From Serpens gallinarum (lineage in GTDB: Bacteria; Pseudomonadota; Gammaproteobacteria; Pseudomonadales; Pseudomonadaceae), in the NCBI RefSeq assembly GCF_014836765.1, contig NZ_JACSQG010000001.1, forward strand, positions 430,896 to 494,895: 64,000 bases of DNA. Reading direction: 5' to 3'. The position numbers and the translations under genes were made by a program. Numbering within the stretch: position 1 is the stretch's first letter; the number at the start of each line of letters is the position of its first letter. This document shows positions 35,582 to 44,872 of the stretch, one piece after another. The notes beneath the pieces are model-generated. The model saw only the letters and a list, made by a program, of their open reading frames with translations, was not told the origin of the DNA and made no database searches.

Positions 35582-36547
35582 TTATTGGTTGTTCTCTTCA
35601 GCAGACCCGAGGCTGTCATCCCGCTTCTGATGCCATTGCGACCACTCGAAGCCCAGCACCACCAGCAGCGACAGGGCAAAGGGCAGCAGCAAATAGAAAC
35701 CGCGGAACACGATCAGCGCGGCCAGGACATCGGTTGTGCTGAACTCGGGCATGGCGGCCAGAAAGGTGACTTCCAGGACGCCCAGACCACCCGGTGCATG
35801 GGAAAGAAGAGCCAGCGAGAAGGAAGCAAGGAAGACGCCGAGCACCGTCAGGTAACCGGGGTTGGCTTCGCTAGGCAGAGCGAAATAGATGATTGCCGCC
35901 GCACAGGCCAGTTCCAGCGGGCCGGCTATCAACTGCTTGCGCACAATGCTCAGTCGCGGGTACTCGATATTGAACTTGCCGATGCGTAGCGGTTTGAGCT
36001 GGCGCCAGGCACCAAGCACGTACAAGCCGACCAGCCCGACCAGGCTCAGGCCGATGACAATCGACAACCACGAGTCGACATCAGCGACGCGGTGGATCAA
36101 TTCAGGGCGGATGATCAGCACCACGCCACCGGCGAAGAGGGCGCCCAGGGTGAAGGTGAAGGAGCAGAACACGATCAGCAGACCGATTTCTTGCGGGCTG
36201 AGGTTCTTCGTCCGGTAGGCACGGTAACGCACCAGTGCGCCGGAAAACACCGATGCGCCGATGTTGTGGGCCAGCGCGTAGGTGGTAAACGAGCAGAGGG
36301 TGATGAACCACCAGGAAATCTTCTTGCCCAGGTGGGCGATGGCGATGCGGTCGTACCAGGCCAGAGCATAGTAAGCGCCGGCGGTGGCCAGGGCGGCGAG
36401 CAACCATTTACTCAGCGGAATGGCCAGTAGGCTATCGGCCAGATCATCCAGGGAGATGTCGCGAATTTCTTGGTAAAGCAAAAAGCAGGACAGGGCTACC
36501 GCACCAAGGCCTACGAGGCTCCAGACAACATCGCTCCTCTTTAGCAT
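35582..36547 (-). CDS. YbhN-like membrane protein (lysylphosphatidylglycerol synthase TM region)
   Basis: A 321-residue protein with about eight hydrophobic helices. HNIGASVFSGALVRYRAYRTKNLSPQEIG and SHAPGGLGVLEVTFLAAMP are hallmark segments of the UPF0104/LPG-synthase membrane domain. The soluble aminoacyl-transferase domain of MprF is absent, so it is unlikely to make lysyl-phosphatidylglycerol on its own. YbhN-like proteins are thought to act in lipid transport or flippase-like roles; the substrate is unknown here. It reads away from the GNAT gene across about 180 bases that hold only short inverted repeats. Confidence 0.85.
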   Translation of the reverse strand: MLKRSDVVWSLVGLGAVALSCFLLYQEIRDISLDDLADSLLAIPLSKWLLAALATAGAYYALAWYDRIAIAHLGKKISWWFITLCSFTTYALAHNIGASVFSGALVRYRAYRTKNLSPQEIGLLIVFCSFTFTLGALFAGGVVLIIRPELIHRVADVDSWLSIVIGLSLVGLVGLYVLGAWRQLKPLRIGKFNIEYPRLSIVRKQLIAGPLELACAAAIIYFALPSEANPGYLTVLGVFLASFSLALLSHAPGGLGVLEVTFLAAMPEFSTTDVLAALIVFRGFYLLLPFALSLLVVLGFEWSQWHQKRDDSLGSAEENNQ

Positions 36548-36725
36548 TGGTTTGGCTCCACGGCATGCAATGGTAACGGACAGGTAGGCCTGTCAAAAGA
36601 CAGTTGGCAGGAGGAAGACCCCTCGTAGAGTGGGGGATCGCGGCGCAGTATTACCAAGCATGCGCCGATCCTCAACAGTTGATGACGACCGGGACGTAAC
36701 CACGTGTGTCCTGCGGTCAGGCACT

Positions 36726-37226
36726 TCAATTGAGATGGCACACCATGTACGTAGCGGGAATGCAGTAGCTGGCCAGATGTTCGGCATGGGGTGGGTCCAG
36801 CTCAGCGTGTTCGGCATACCCCAGGCGCGACCAGAACGGCTGGGAATCCTGTACCGAGACTAGCGCGGAATAGCGCAGCTGGTGATGCCGCGCTCGTTGC
36901 AGGGCTTGTTTGACCAATGCGGGACCAATGCCACGCCCGGCTGCGCGAGAAGCCACCGCCAGATCGTGCAGGTACAAGCAGTCGGCATCCGCCGGGCTGT
37001 TGAAGTCGCCATCCAATGGGGTGACCTGGCCAACCTGCGACGGGTAGCAGAACAGGTAGGCACATACCCCGCTTGCATCCTCGGCAACCCAGGCCAGCTG
37101 CGGACTGCTACTGCGGCGCGCACGGATTACGCTTTCGCTTTCCAGTACGGCGGTCTCGTAGGCTTGCTGTTGGATTTCCATAACCTGGGGCAGGTCGTTT
37201 TCGGTCATCAATCGTATCGAGTACAT
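36726..37226 (-). CDS. GNAT-family N-acetyltransferase
   Basis: A 166-residue acetyl-CoA-dependent transferase. YSIRLMTENDLPQVMEIQQQAY is the usual start, YLHDLAVASRAAGRGIGPALVKQAL contains the acetyl-CoA-binding Q/RxxGxG-type loop, and QPFWSRLGYAEH is the C-terminal motif. The substrate cannot be told. The frame extends to 37361, but ATG 37226 gives the family-typical opening. It lies divergent from the EamA transporter with about 200 bases between. Confidence 0.85.
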   Translation of the reverse strand: MYSIRLMTENDLPQVMEIQQQAYETAVLESESVIRARRSSSPQLAWVAEDASGVCAYLFCYPSQVGQVTPLDGDFNSPADADCLYLHDLAVASRAAGRGIGPALVKQALQRARHHQLRYSALVSVQDSQPFWSRLGYAEHAELDPPHAEHLASYCIPATYMVCHLN

Positions 37227-37377
37227 CGTAATCTCGGTCAGCCGGTGTCGTGAGCTGGCGTTGGTTCGCGGGCCAGGCATTCTACGGTGCGCCGTGCGAC
37301 TTGTCGCATGATCCATGGCAAGCCTTGGGAGTTTGCCTGTGTGAAGACTGGCAATCAGCACCGCGCAGCGCCTATAC

Positions 37378-37389
37378 TTAGCTAGCTAA
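37378..37389. promoter_or_regulatory. 12-bp palindrome TTAGCTAGCTAA before an EamA transporter
   Basis: A perfect 12-base palindrome lies 38 bases before the EamA-type transporter start, in the divergent region with the GNAT gene. AT-rich bases on both sides (TATACTTAG, AACTATAA) could hold promoter elements. An operator role is inferred from symmetry and place. Confidence 0.35.
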
Positions 37390-37426
37390 CTATAACCCTG
37401 CTTGCTTTCTTCCTGAGTCATTTTCC

Positions 37427-38296
37427 ATGAGTTCTTCGAAAAATCCGTTGATCGGCGTTTTGCTGATTCTCGGTTCTGGCCTCTTGCTGGCCAGCCACGA
37501 CGGCATTTCCAAGCAAATGAGTTTGTTGTATCCGGTCTTTCTTATCGTCTGGGCGCGGTACTTCGCCCAGTTCTTTCTGATGACGCTGATTTTCGCGCCA
37601 CGCAAGGGCCTGAACATGGTGCGCACCCAACGCCCTTGGTTGCAGTTGGCCCGCGGTTTGTGCCTAACCGGGGTGAGTGGTTTGCTGCTTACGGGGCTGC
37701 GCTACATCCCGCTGGGCGAAGCCACGGCGGTGATGTTTCTATCGCCCTTGGTGGTGACCGTACTGTCCGTGCTACTGCTTAAGGAGACGATCAGTCTTGG
37801 CCAATGGGGCGCGGTGCTGCTGGGCTTGGTAGGCGTGTTGATCATCGTGCGTCCCGGTGGTGCGCTGTTTACCCCGGCTATCCTGCTGCCATTGGGCGCC
37901 GCCATCTGCTTCGGCGTGTATCAGCTGCTGACCCGACGCTTGAACGCCACCGACAACCCGGTGACCAGCAATTACCTCTCCAGCCTGGTCGGCACACTGT
38001 TGTTCGGGGCGACCTTGCCCTTTGTCTGGGAAACCCCGGAGCTCATCCACGGCCTGATGATCCTTTCGCTTGGCGCGTTGGCCATGGTTGCCCACCTGAT
38101 GTTGAGCGTTGCCTACAACTATGCCAGCGCAGCCACCCTGGCACCCTTTACCTACGGGCAGATCGTCTTCGCCGCACTGGTTGGCCTCGTTACCTTTGGT
38201 CATGTTCCTGATCTGGGTGGGCTGATTGGGATGGGGGTAATCATTGCCAGTGGCGTGTTCTCGGTATGGGTCCAGCGTCGCGCCGCGACGGCCTGA
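37427..38296 (+). CDS. EamA/DMT-family transporter
   Basis: A 289-residue, ten-helix drug/metabolite transporter made of two EamA repeats. The first repeat ends GEATAVMFLSPLVVTVLSVLLLKE, the second ATLAPFTYGQIVFAALVGLVTFG, both typical of the family's helix 4-5 motif. Substrates of such transporters range from amino acids to drugs and cannot be assigned here. The ATG at 37427 follows a CTGAGT stretch with no strong ribosome site. An in-frame DksA-like gene begins 86 bases downstream. Confidence 0.88.
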   Translation: MSSSKNPLIGVLLILGSGLLLASHDGISKQMSLLYPVFLIVWARYFAQFFLMTLIFAPRKGLNMVRTQRPWLQLARGLCLTGVSGLLLTGLRYIPLGEATAVMFLSPLVVTVLSVLLLKETISLGQWGAVLLGLVGVLIIVRPGGALFTPAILLPLGAAICFGVYQLLTRRLNATDNPVTSNYLSSLVGTLLFGATLPFVWETPELIHGLMILSLGALAMVAHLMLSVAYNYASAATLAPFTYGQIVFAALVGLVTFGHVPDLGGLIGMGVIIASGVFSVWVQRRAATA

Positions 38297-38382
38297 TCCC
38301 TGACTGCAATCCATCGCTGCGCTTGCCAGGCGGGCTGGTTTCGGCCATACCTGCCAAGGCATTGATCGTTGTGGAGGGTGTT

Positions 38383-38649
38383 ATGGCCGGTGGGTGGACC
38401 AACGACGGGGCGGTGCAAGAGCAGATCGATAACAGCATCGAGGATGCAATCCAACGTGCCCGCAGCCAACTGCCACGGGGCGAGAGTCGCCGTGACTGCG
38501 AAGAGTGCGGCGCGCCCATTCCCCAGGCGCGACGTGAAGCTATACCTGGCGTGCAGCTGTGCATCGCTTGCCAGAGCGAGCACGACAAAGAGCAAACGGC
38601 GTTCAGCCTGTATAACCGCCGCGCGAGCAAGGACAGTCAGCTGCGCTGA
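38383..38649 (+). CDS. DksA/TraR-family zinc-finger protein (YbiI-like)
   Basis: An 88-residue protein with a four-cysteine zinc finger: CEECGAPIP and CIACQ, the pattern of the DksA/TraR C4 family. The long coiled coil of true DksA is missing, so it is of the short TraR/YbiI class, which may bind in the RNA polymerase secondary channel. The start ATG 38383 has GGAGGG upstream; the open frame begins earlier at 38266 but overlaps the transporter gene. Function is not established for this subgroup. Confidence 0.88.
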   Translation: MAGGWTNDGAVQEQIDNSIEDAIQRARSQLPRGESRRDCEECGAPIPQARREAIPGVQLCIACQSEHDKEQTAFSLYNRRASKDSQLR

Positions 38650-38726
38650 GCGCTGATTGGCGGGCTGGTTCAGGGTGTAAGGCGCGAGCTAGTCTCTACG
38701 TGATCACATCACGTTGGAGATGCGCT

Positions 38727-39170
38727 ATGACCATTTTTGAAGCCCTGCGCCAGAGTCACGAAATACAGCGCGCCTTGTGTGCCGAGCTGCTCGCCACGCA
38801 GGGCGACAGTCCCGAGCGGCATGTGCTGTTCGGACGGCTCAAGCAGGAACTCGCCGCTCATGCGATGGCCGAAGAGCGTCATTTCTACATCCCTTTGTTA
38901 CAGGCCGACCTGACCCAGACGCTTTCCCGCCATGCGATTGCCGAACACCATGAAATGGATGAACAGGTCGAGTCGTTGGAACAGACCGACCCGAGCAGTT
39001 CCAGTTGGCTGGTTCAGGCGAAAAAGCTCGCGGAGAAGGTTCACCATCACTTGGACGAAGAAGAGCATTCCTTCTTCCAGATGGCCGGCAAGGTGCTCGA
39101 GGCGCAGCAGAAACTGCTGCTCGCCGGTGACTACCTGGAGGAATACCGCGCGTGCCTCAACCAGGCCTGA
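38727..39170 (+). CDS. Hemerythrin-domain (HHE) protein
   Basis: A 147-residue four-helix bundle protein. Candidate di-iron ligands are His14 (LRQSHEIQRA), HAMAEERHFYIPLL, the HAIAEHHEMDEQ helix and HHHLDEEEHSFF, the spacing of hemerythrin-like domains. Such proteins bind oxygen or iron, or sense redox state. The ATG at 38727 lies 7 bases after GGAGA and begins TIFEALRQSH; nine upstream in-frame codons are ignored. It is convergent with the MarC-like gene, and the two stop codons are adjacent. Confidence 0.85.
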   Translation: MTIFEALRQSHEIQRALCAELLATQGDSPERHVLFGRLKQELAAHAMAEERHFYIPLLQADLTQTLSRHAIAEHHEMDEQVESLEQTDPSSSSWLVQAKKLAEKVHHHLDEEEHSFFQMAGKVLEAQQKLLLAGDYLEEYRACLNQA

Positions 39171-39767
39171 TCAGCCCAGCAGATAGTTTTTTACGCCAGT
39201 AAAGATGATTTGAGCGGCCAGGGCGCACACGAACAGACCCATCAAGCGACTGACTATCTGCAGCCCCTGATCGCCGAGCAGCCGCTCGAACTGGTTCGAC
39301 AGATAAAGAATCGCGCCGACAGTGAGTGCAGACAGGCCCAGAGCAGCGATGGTGATCAGCTTCTGGTCCCAGAGCTGATCACCCGCGCCCATAACCAGCA
39401 GAGCACCGATGGTGCCCGGTCCTACAGTCAGCGGAATGGTCAGCGGCACTATGGTCACGTCCTGCTGCACATTGTCGCTGGTCGCCACAGCCTTGCCCTG
39501 GGCCATGCCCAGCGCCGAAATGAACAGCACCGTGCCGGCACCGATGCGGAAGGCATCGATGGTGATACCGAATAGATCGAAAATGTACCGGCCGAACAGG
39601 TACAGCAATAAACTTGAAGTCAGCACGCCAGCGGCCACGCGCCAGGCCAGGCGCTTGCGTTCCTTGACGGTGTAGCCACGGGACAGGCTGATGAAGCAGG
39701 ACAGCACAAAGAAGGGGCTGTAAAGCACCAGCATCCTCAAGTAAACACTGAACAGCTCGGCGAGCAT
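39171..39767 (-). CDS. MarC-family membrane protein
   Basis: A 198-residue membrane protein with about six helices. The segments YSPFFVLSCFISLSRGYT, RIGAGTVLFISALGMAQG and VPLTIPLTVGPGTIGALLVMG are those of the MarC/YhgN family (UPF0056). Despite the name, the family has no proven role in multiple antibiotic resistance. It lies 150 bases downstream of retS on the same strand, in the position of a second gene of that transcript. Small inverted arms GAGCT/AGCTC fall in the gap. Confidence 0.85.
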   Translation of the reverse strand: MLAELFSVYLRMLVLYSPFFVLSCFISLSRGYTVKERKRLAWRVAAGVLTSSLLLYLFGRYIFDLFGITIDAFRIGAGTVLFISALGMAQGKAVATSDNVQQDVTIVPLTIPLTVGPGTIGALLVMGAGDQLWDQKLITIAALGLSALTVGAILYLSNQFERLLGDQGLQIVSRLMGLFVCALAAQIIFTGVKNYLLG

Positions 39768-39917
39768 TGCGAGAGTCTCGGGGGAGGGGGACGGGAAAAA
39801 ATAGCCGCGATTTTAGCCTAGGAGCTAGACAAAAGCTCGGGCTGTCCATCGTTGCCGTAAAGGTCTGCGCGCTACCGGCAACTCGCGTTCAAGAGCCATA
39901 GAACTGCCGGAACGGCA

Positions 39918-42725
39918 TCAAGACAGTGCGCTGCGGTGCAGGTTCCGTTCAAGCACCCAGTGCTCGATGGTTTCGCGCAACTGCGAAAGCTCCACAGGCT
40001 TGGCCATGTGGCCGTCCATGCCCGCCTGGCGGGCGCGTTCCTTGTGCTCATTGAGGATATGTGCGGTGAGGGCCACCACGGGCGTGCGGGGCCGCTGTTC
40101 GCGACGTTCCCATTCACGCAGTTGTTCGGTGGCGGAAAAACCGTCAAGTACCGGCATTTCGCAGTCCATCAAGACCAGGTCGTAATGACCCTCCTTGATT
40201 GCCTGTAGGGCTTCAGCGCCGTTACTGGCGGTATCCGGTTGCAGGTTGAGCTTGCCCAGCATGCCGCGGATCACCTTGGTGGAAATACTGTTGTCTTCCG
40301 CCACCAGGATGCGGAAATCCGCAGGCAATGGCAGGGCGTCGCTCGCCTGGGTAAATCCGCGTGCACGATTCCCGCCGTTGCGTCGAATCAGCTCTTCGGC
40401 AATGGTGGTTTTCAAGGTGTAGCCGGCCACGGGCTTGGTCAGGACGCGTTTGATGCCGGCGTTGCGAGCGATGATCTTGCTTGGCGCGTTGCTCAGGCCC
40501 GTAAGCATGATCAGCAGAATATCGCGGTTGAGGAAAGGATCTTCCTTGATTCGCGCGGCCAATTGCATGCCCGTCATGCCGGGCATGTCCTGATCGAGCA
40601 GCACCACGTCGAAGTCGTCCTGCAAATGGGCCCGGGTACGCAGCAAGGCCAGGGCCTCGGTGCCGGTGGCCACGGCGCTGACGTTCATGCCCCAGGCGCT
40701 GCACTGCTGAACCAGCACCTTGCGACAGGTTTCGTTGTCGTCCACCACCAGGAGGCGAATGTTCTGCAGGGGCGCTTCCAGGTTGGCGTTCGGCTGCTCC
40801 AGATGCTCTTCATCCAGAGGCAAGGACAGCCACAGCGTATTACCCTGCTCTGTACCGCCCTGAATACCGTATTGGCCTTGCATCAGCTGCACCAACTGGC
40901 GGGCGATGAGCAGGCCGAAGTGTCCGTCCACCTTATGGGTTGAAAGCAGGTCATGGCTCAGCAACGGGGTCGTGAGCAAGGAGTCTTGTTCTTCTGGTGA
41001 ATAGGGCCGACCGCTGTCCTGTACGGCGATGCGCAGGCGCGGTGTCGGACCATCATCATCCAGGGCAGCCACCAACAGGACTTCGCCCGTATCGGTTTGT
41101 TTGAATGCATTGTGCAGCAAGCTCACCAGCACCTGACGCAATCGGGTGGGGTCGCCGGAGATGACCTGTGGCACGCGTGGCTGCACAAAGCTGATCAGCT
41201 CGACTCGCTGCTGTTCAGCCTGGTTGCGGAAGATTGTCAGGCAATCATCGAGTAGGGCATGGAGATCGAATTGCACGTCTTCCAGCTCGATGCTGCCCGT
41301 TTCCAGTCGTGTGATGTCCAGAATTTCGTTGATCAGGATAAGCAGCTCATTGCCGGCACTGTGCAGGGTTTGCACATAGTCGCGTTGCCGGGTCGATAGC
41401 TGGGTGCCAAGCAGCAGCTCGCTCATACCCAGGACGCCATTCATGGGCGTGCGGATTTCATGGCTGACCTTGGCGAGAAAGTCTGCTTTGGTACGCAGCT
41501 CTGCATCGGTGACGGCTGTCCTCGTATGCGCAGTGGCGGCGGTTTGCTCGACCAGCCGCTGTTGTTCTACCAAGGCGTGGTACAGCATGAGATTGCTGAG
41601 CGCGGCGACACCATAGATGGCCACGATCAGTACCCCGAAGGGCAGTTGCATATAGCCAAGAAGCGCAGGAATGAAAAACATCAGCGTGCCGCTGAACAGC
41701 AGCATGGCAAAAAACACCAACCGTGCCGGCTGATGGCCCCTGTGCCAGTGTGAAGCACCCAGACTGCACACGCTCAACGAAACCACCAAGAGCAATCCGT
41801 GCAGCAGGGATGAGTGCCAGGGCCGGGTCTCGAAACACATGAGCACGGCCAGAGCGAGGCCGATCACCAGTTCTACTTTTAACACCGTGCGCCAGGGACT
41901 CCGGCGTGGAGCGAATGCGGTCAGGGCAAGGCTCAGCAAGCTCAGTGAGCCGACTAATTTGGTAAAGGCATTCACCTGCGTTTGCCAGCCAGTACCGGGA
42001 AGCAGGTGTAGCAGGCCCAGATGAGCGGCCAGTCCCAGCAGCAGGCTTGCCTGCAGCGCGACCAGGCAACCATAGGCGGCCGTGCGGGTACTCAGGCCAC
42101 GAATCAGGCAATAGACCAGCAAGATCGCCAACGCGCCGAACAAGGCGCCAAACAGCAATAGGGGATGCCCTTGATCACGCACCATAGGCCCGTCCAGGAT
42201 GTTGAACCAGGCCATCAAGGTGTGCTGGGAGGTGATGCGCAGGTAGATGTCGCGTGGCCTGGAGTCGTCGGGCAAGGAAAAATAATAGGGATGGTTGTCG
42301 TATATCTGCCCAGTGCCCGACCGATGCTCGCCCGTGCGGATTTCTTGTTGCAGATGACCGTCTTCCAGCAGGTAGAAGTCGACATGCTGCAAATAAGGCG
42401 CAAATAACCACAGCCAATGAGGTTGGTTGAGTGGCGGAACGGAGGCGTGCAGCCATACCGCGCTCTTTGTGGGCGGATGGGTCAGGGCTTGCAGCTTTAA
42501 CGGCCGGAACTGTGAACTTCGCGCAATGACCTGTTCCAGGTCCAGTTCAGCGGTAGCGTCGATGAACAATTCCCAGGTTTCACGGGCAGGTTGCGAAGGC
42601 GCCCCAGGCGCATCGCTGAAAGAGGTGCTGGCATTCGCCATGGCTGGCCCTGACAGGCCCAGTGATGCCCAAGCAATTAGCAGCAGGCCGAAGAGAAATG
42701 CAGTGGCGGTCCTGAGCCTGGGCAC
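39918..42725 (-). CDS. retS: Hybrid sensor kinase RetS
   Basis: RetS modulates the GacS/GacA-Rsm pathway by pairing with GacS, and in Pseudomonas aeruginosa shifts cells between acute and biofilm/T6SS modes. The product (935 residues; 942 in PAO1 as remembered) has a signal helix, a periplasmic 7TMR-DISM sensory domain, seven helices, HisKA with His422 in SHEIRTP (PAO1 His424), an ATPase domain and two receiver domains (Asp711 and Asp854). The N and G boxes (LLHNAFKQT, DSGRPY) are degenerate, as known for RetS. The start is GTG 42725, since the open frame to 43079 gives no family-like sequence. purD lies beyond an intervening transporter. Confidence 0.92.
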   Translation of the reverse strand: MPRLRTATAFLFGLLLIAWASLGLSGPAMANASTSFSDAPGAPSQPARETWELFIDATAELDLEQVIARSSQFRPLKLQALTHPPTKSAVWLHASVPPLNQPHWLWLFAPYLQHVDFYLLEDGHLQQEIRTGEHRSGTGQIYDNHPYYFSLPDDSRPRDIYLRITSQHTLMAWFNILDGPMVRDQGHPLLLFGALFGALAILLVYCLIRGLSTRTAAYGCLVALQASLLLGLAAHLGLLHLLPGTGWQTQVNAFTKLVGSLSLLSLALTAFAPRRSPWRTVLKVELVIGLALAVLMCFETRPWHSSLLHGLLLVVSLSVCSLGASHWHRGHQPARLVFFAMLLFSGTLMFFIPALLGYMQLPFGVLIVAIYGVAALSNLMLYHALVEQQRLVEQTAATAHTRTAVTDAELRTKADFLAKVSHEIRTPMNGVLGMSELLLGTQLSTRQRDYVQTLHSAGNELLILINEILDITRLETGSIELEDVQFDLHALLDDCLTIFRNQAEQQRVELISFVQPRVPQVISGDPTRLRQVLVSLLHNAFKQTDTGEVLLVAALDDDGPTPRLRIAVQDSGRPYSPEEQDSLLTTPLLSHDLLSTHKVDGHFGLLIARQLVQLMQGQYGIQGGTEQGNTLWLSLPLDEEHLEQPNANLEAPLQNIRLLVVDDNETCRKVLVQQCSAWGMNVSAVATGTEALALLRTRAHLQDDFDVVLLDQDMPGMTGMQLAARIKEDPFLNRDILLIMLTGLSNAPSKIIARNAGIKRVLTKPVAGYTLKTTIAEELIRRNGGNRARGFTQASDALPLPADFRILVAEDNSISTKVIRGMLGKLNLQPDTASNGAEALQAIKEGHYDLVLMDCEMPVLDGFSATEQLREWERREQRPRTPVVALTAHILNEHKERARQAGMDGHMAKPVELSQLRETIEHWVLERNLHRSALS

Positions 42726-43140
42726 TAAGAGAGCATCCAGCGAAAAATTTGCCCGATTATAGCCGCGACAAGAATCGGTGTAACAAGGGAAAGGTAGATA
42801 TAAATCCGCCTTAAGCGCGGTTTTTAGCGTAGTCGCGCGTATCTTGATACTTACCAACCTAAGGTTAGGTGGAGGAAATACTGCCTGTACGCAGGTGCTG
42901 AGTCGTTTGGTTCGATATTTTTCAGCGTTCGCTCGAAGCAGGTGTCTGCCAGGCGCTTGCTCGGCACGTTGCACCGTTTGGCTGATTTTTTGAGCTGCCG
43001 TCTTTAATGAGAACACAAAGTAGTGTGGCGTTTTTGCCTCGCCTGTTTTCTTTAAACGAGTAGCTTTTTCGGCAAACACTCTTAAAAGACGTCCGGCACA
43101 GGGCGATCACGCGCTTGCCCGTTGGCGTCCTGGAGGCACC
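42726..43140. other. 415-bp divergent region between retS and an MHS transporter
   Basis: No gene fits. The bases near 42760-42830 are AT-rich, and a short inverted repeat AACCT-A-AGGTT lies near 42858-42868. These could carry the retS and transporter promoters. Nothing else distinctive was seen, and GGAGG just before 43141 is the transporter's ribosome site. Confidence 0.4.
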
Positions 43141-44817
43141 ATGAGCGACGCAACGCTGGAGGCCGATCACCCACCGGCCAGAGCCATGACGGCGGAGGAA
43201 CGGAAAGTCATTTTCGCTTCTTCCTTGGGTACCGTTTTTGAATGGTACGACTTCTATCTGTACGGATCGCTCTCAGCGATCATCGCGGCGCAGTTCTTCT
43301 CAGGGATCAACCCTACGGCAGCCTTCATCCTCGCACTGGGGGCCTTTGCGGCCGGTTTTGCCGTGCGGCCATTCGGTGCGATCTTCTTCGGTCGGCTAGG
43401 CGATCTGGTCGGACGCAAGTACACCTTCCTCATCACCATTACGATCATGGGTCTGTCGACTTTTATCGTCGGTGTGTTGCCCAGTTATGCGACATGGGGT
43501 ATGGCAGCGCCTGTCATCCTCATTGCCCTTCGTCTGTTTCAGGGGTTGGCGCTCGGCGGGGAATACGGAGGCGCCGCGACCTATGTAGCCGAACACGCAC
43601 CGCACGGCCGGCGGGGGTTCTATACATCATGGATCCAGACGACCGCGACGCTCGGCTTGTTCCTCTCGCTGCTGATCATCCTTGGCACGCGCACCTGGCT
43701 TGGCGAGGAAGAATTTGCGGCCTGGGGTTGGCGTATTCCCTTTTTGCTGTCCATCGTGCTGCTGATTATTTCGGTGTGGATTCGTCTGAGCCTGAGCGAG
43801 AGCCCGGCCTTCAAGAAAATGAAGGCGGAGGGCAAGACGTCCAAGGCGCCTCTCACCGAGGCCTTTGGCCGCTGGGAAAACGCCAAGGTGGCGCTGATTG
43901 CCCTGTTTGGCGGGACGGCGGGACAGGCGGTGGTGTGGTACACCGGCCAGTTCTATGCCTTGTTCTTCCTGACGCAGACGTTGAAGGTGGACGGTGCGAC
44001 GGCCAACATCCTGATCGCGCTCTCGCTGCTGATCGGCACGCCCTTCTTTATCGTGTTCGGCTGGCTGTCCGACAAGATCGGCCGCAAGCCGATCATCTTG
44101 GGCGGCTGCCTTATCGCGGCGTTGACCTACTTCCCGCTGTTCGGCCTGATCACTCACTATGCCAACCCTGCGCTCGAACAGGCGCAAGCCAGCGCGCCGG
44201 TGACGGTGGTGGCGGACCCCCGCGAGTGTTCGTTCCAGTTCAACCCGGTCGGCACCTCGAAGTTCGTGACGTCCTGCGATATCGCCAAGAGCTTTCTGGC
44301 CCGCAACTCGGTGAATTATTCCAACGAAGCGGCGCCGGCAGGCACTCTTGCGAGCATCAGAATCGGCGAGGAGACGATTGCCTCGTTTTCTGGAGCCGGC
44401 CTACCTGCAGATGAGTTCAAGGCACGAGGCGATGCTTTCAACGCGAGCATGACCGAGACGATTCACAGCCACGGCTATCCCGCCAAGGCGGATCCGGAGC
44501 AGATCAACAAACCGATGCTGGTTGTGCTGCTGACGGTTCTGGTGCTGTTTGTGACGATGGTCTACGGTCCCATCGCGGCGATGCTGGTCGAGCTGTTCCC
44601 CACGCGCATCCGCTATTCGGCCATGTCGCTGCCTTACCATATCGGCAACGGCTGGTTCGGCGGCTTCCTGCCGACGACCGCCTTCGCCATGGTGGCGGCA
44701 ACGGGCGATATCTATTACGGTCTTTGGTATCCAATCATCGTGGCGGTGATGACGTTCTTCATTGGCCTGTTCCTGATGCCGGAAACCAAGGACAGGGACC
44801 TGCGCAACTGGCACTGA
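43141..44817 (+). CDS. MHS-family MFS transporter with enlarged periplasmic loop
   Basis: A 558-residue metabolite:H+ symporter-type MFS protein. SSLGTVFEWYDFYLYGSLS and RPFGAIFFGRLGDLVGRKYTF are the MHS signatures, and RLFQGLALGGEYGGAATYVAEH matches helix 5. Between helices 8 and 9 a loop of about 130 residues carries Cys363 and Cys379, which could form a disulfide outside the membrane. Substrates in this family are organic acids, betaine or proline; this member is unassigned. GGAGG precedes the ATG by seven bases. It sits alone on the plus strand between retS and purD, with a strong terminator after it. Confidence 0.88.
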   Translation: MSDATLEADHPPARAMTAEERKVIFASSLGTVFEWYDFYLYGSLSAIIAAQFFSGINPTAAFILALGAFAAGFAVRPFGAIFFGRLGDLVGRKYTFLITITIMGLSTFIVGVLPSYATWGMAAPVILIALRLFQGLALGGEYGGAATYVAEHAPHGRRGFYTSWIQTTATLGLFLSLLIILGTRTWLGEEEFAAWGWRIPFLLSIVLLIISVWIRLSLSESPAFKKMKAEGKTSKAPLTEAFGRWENAKVALIALFGGTAGQAVVWYTGQFYALFFLTQTLKVDGATANILIALSLLIGTPFFIVFGWLSDKIGRKPIILGGCLIAALTYFPLFGLITHYANPALEQAQASAPVTVVADPRECSFQFNPVGTSKFVTSCDIAKSFLARNSVNYSNEAAPAGTLASIRIGEETIASFSGAGLPADEFKARGDAFNASMTETIHSHGYPAKADPEQINKPMLVVLLTVLVLFVTMVYGPIAAMLVELFPTRIRYSAMSLPYHIGNGWFGGFLPTTAFAMVAATGDIYYGLWYPIIVAVMTFFIGLFLMPETKDRDLRNWH

Positions 44818-44830
44818 GTACCCGCAAATG

Positions 44831-44862
44831 AAAAGGCCCCGCTGATGCGGGGCCTGTTTTTT
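44831..44862. terminator. Bidirectional intrinsic terminator between MHS transporter and purD
   Basis: Stem AGGCCCCGC (44834-44842) pairs with GCGGGGCCT (44847-44855) around TGAT, flanked by A4 before and T6 (44857-44862) after. It can end the plus-strand transporter and, in reverse, purD transcription. Confidence 0.92.
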
Positions 44863-44872
44863 CCGAGGGGAC

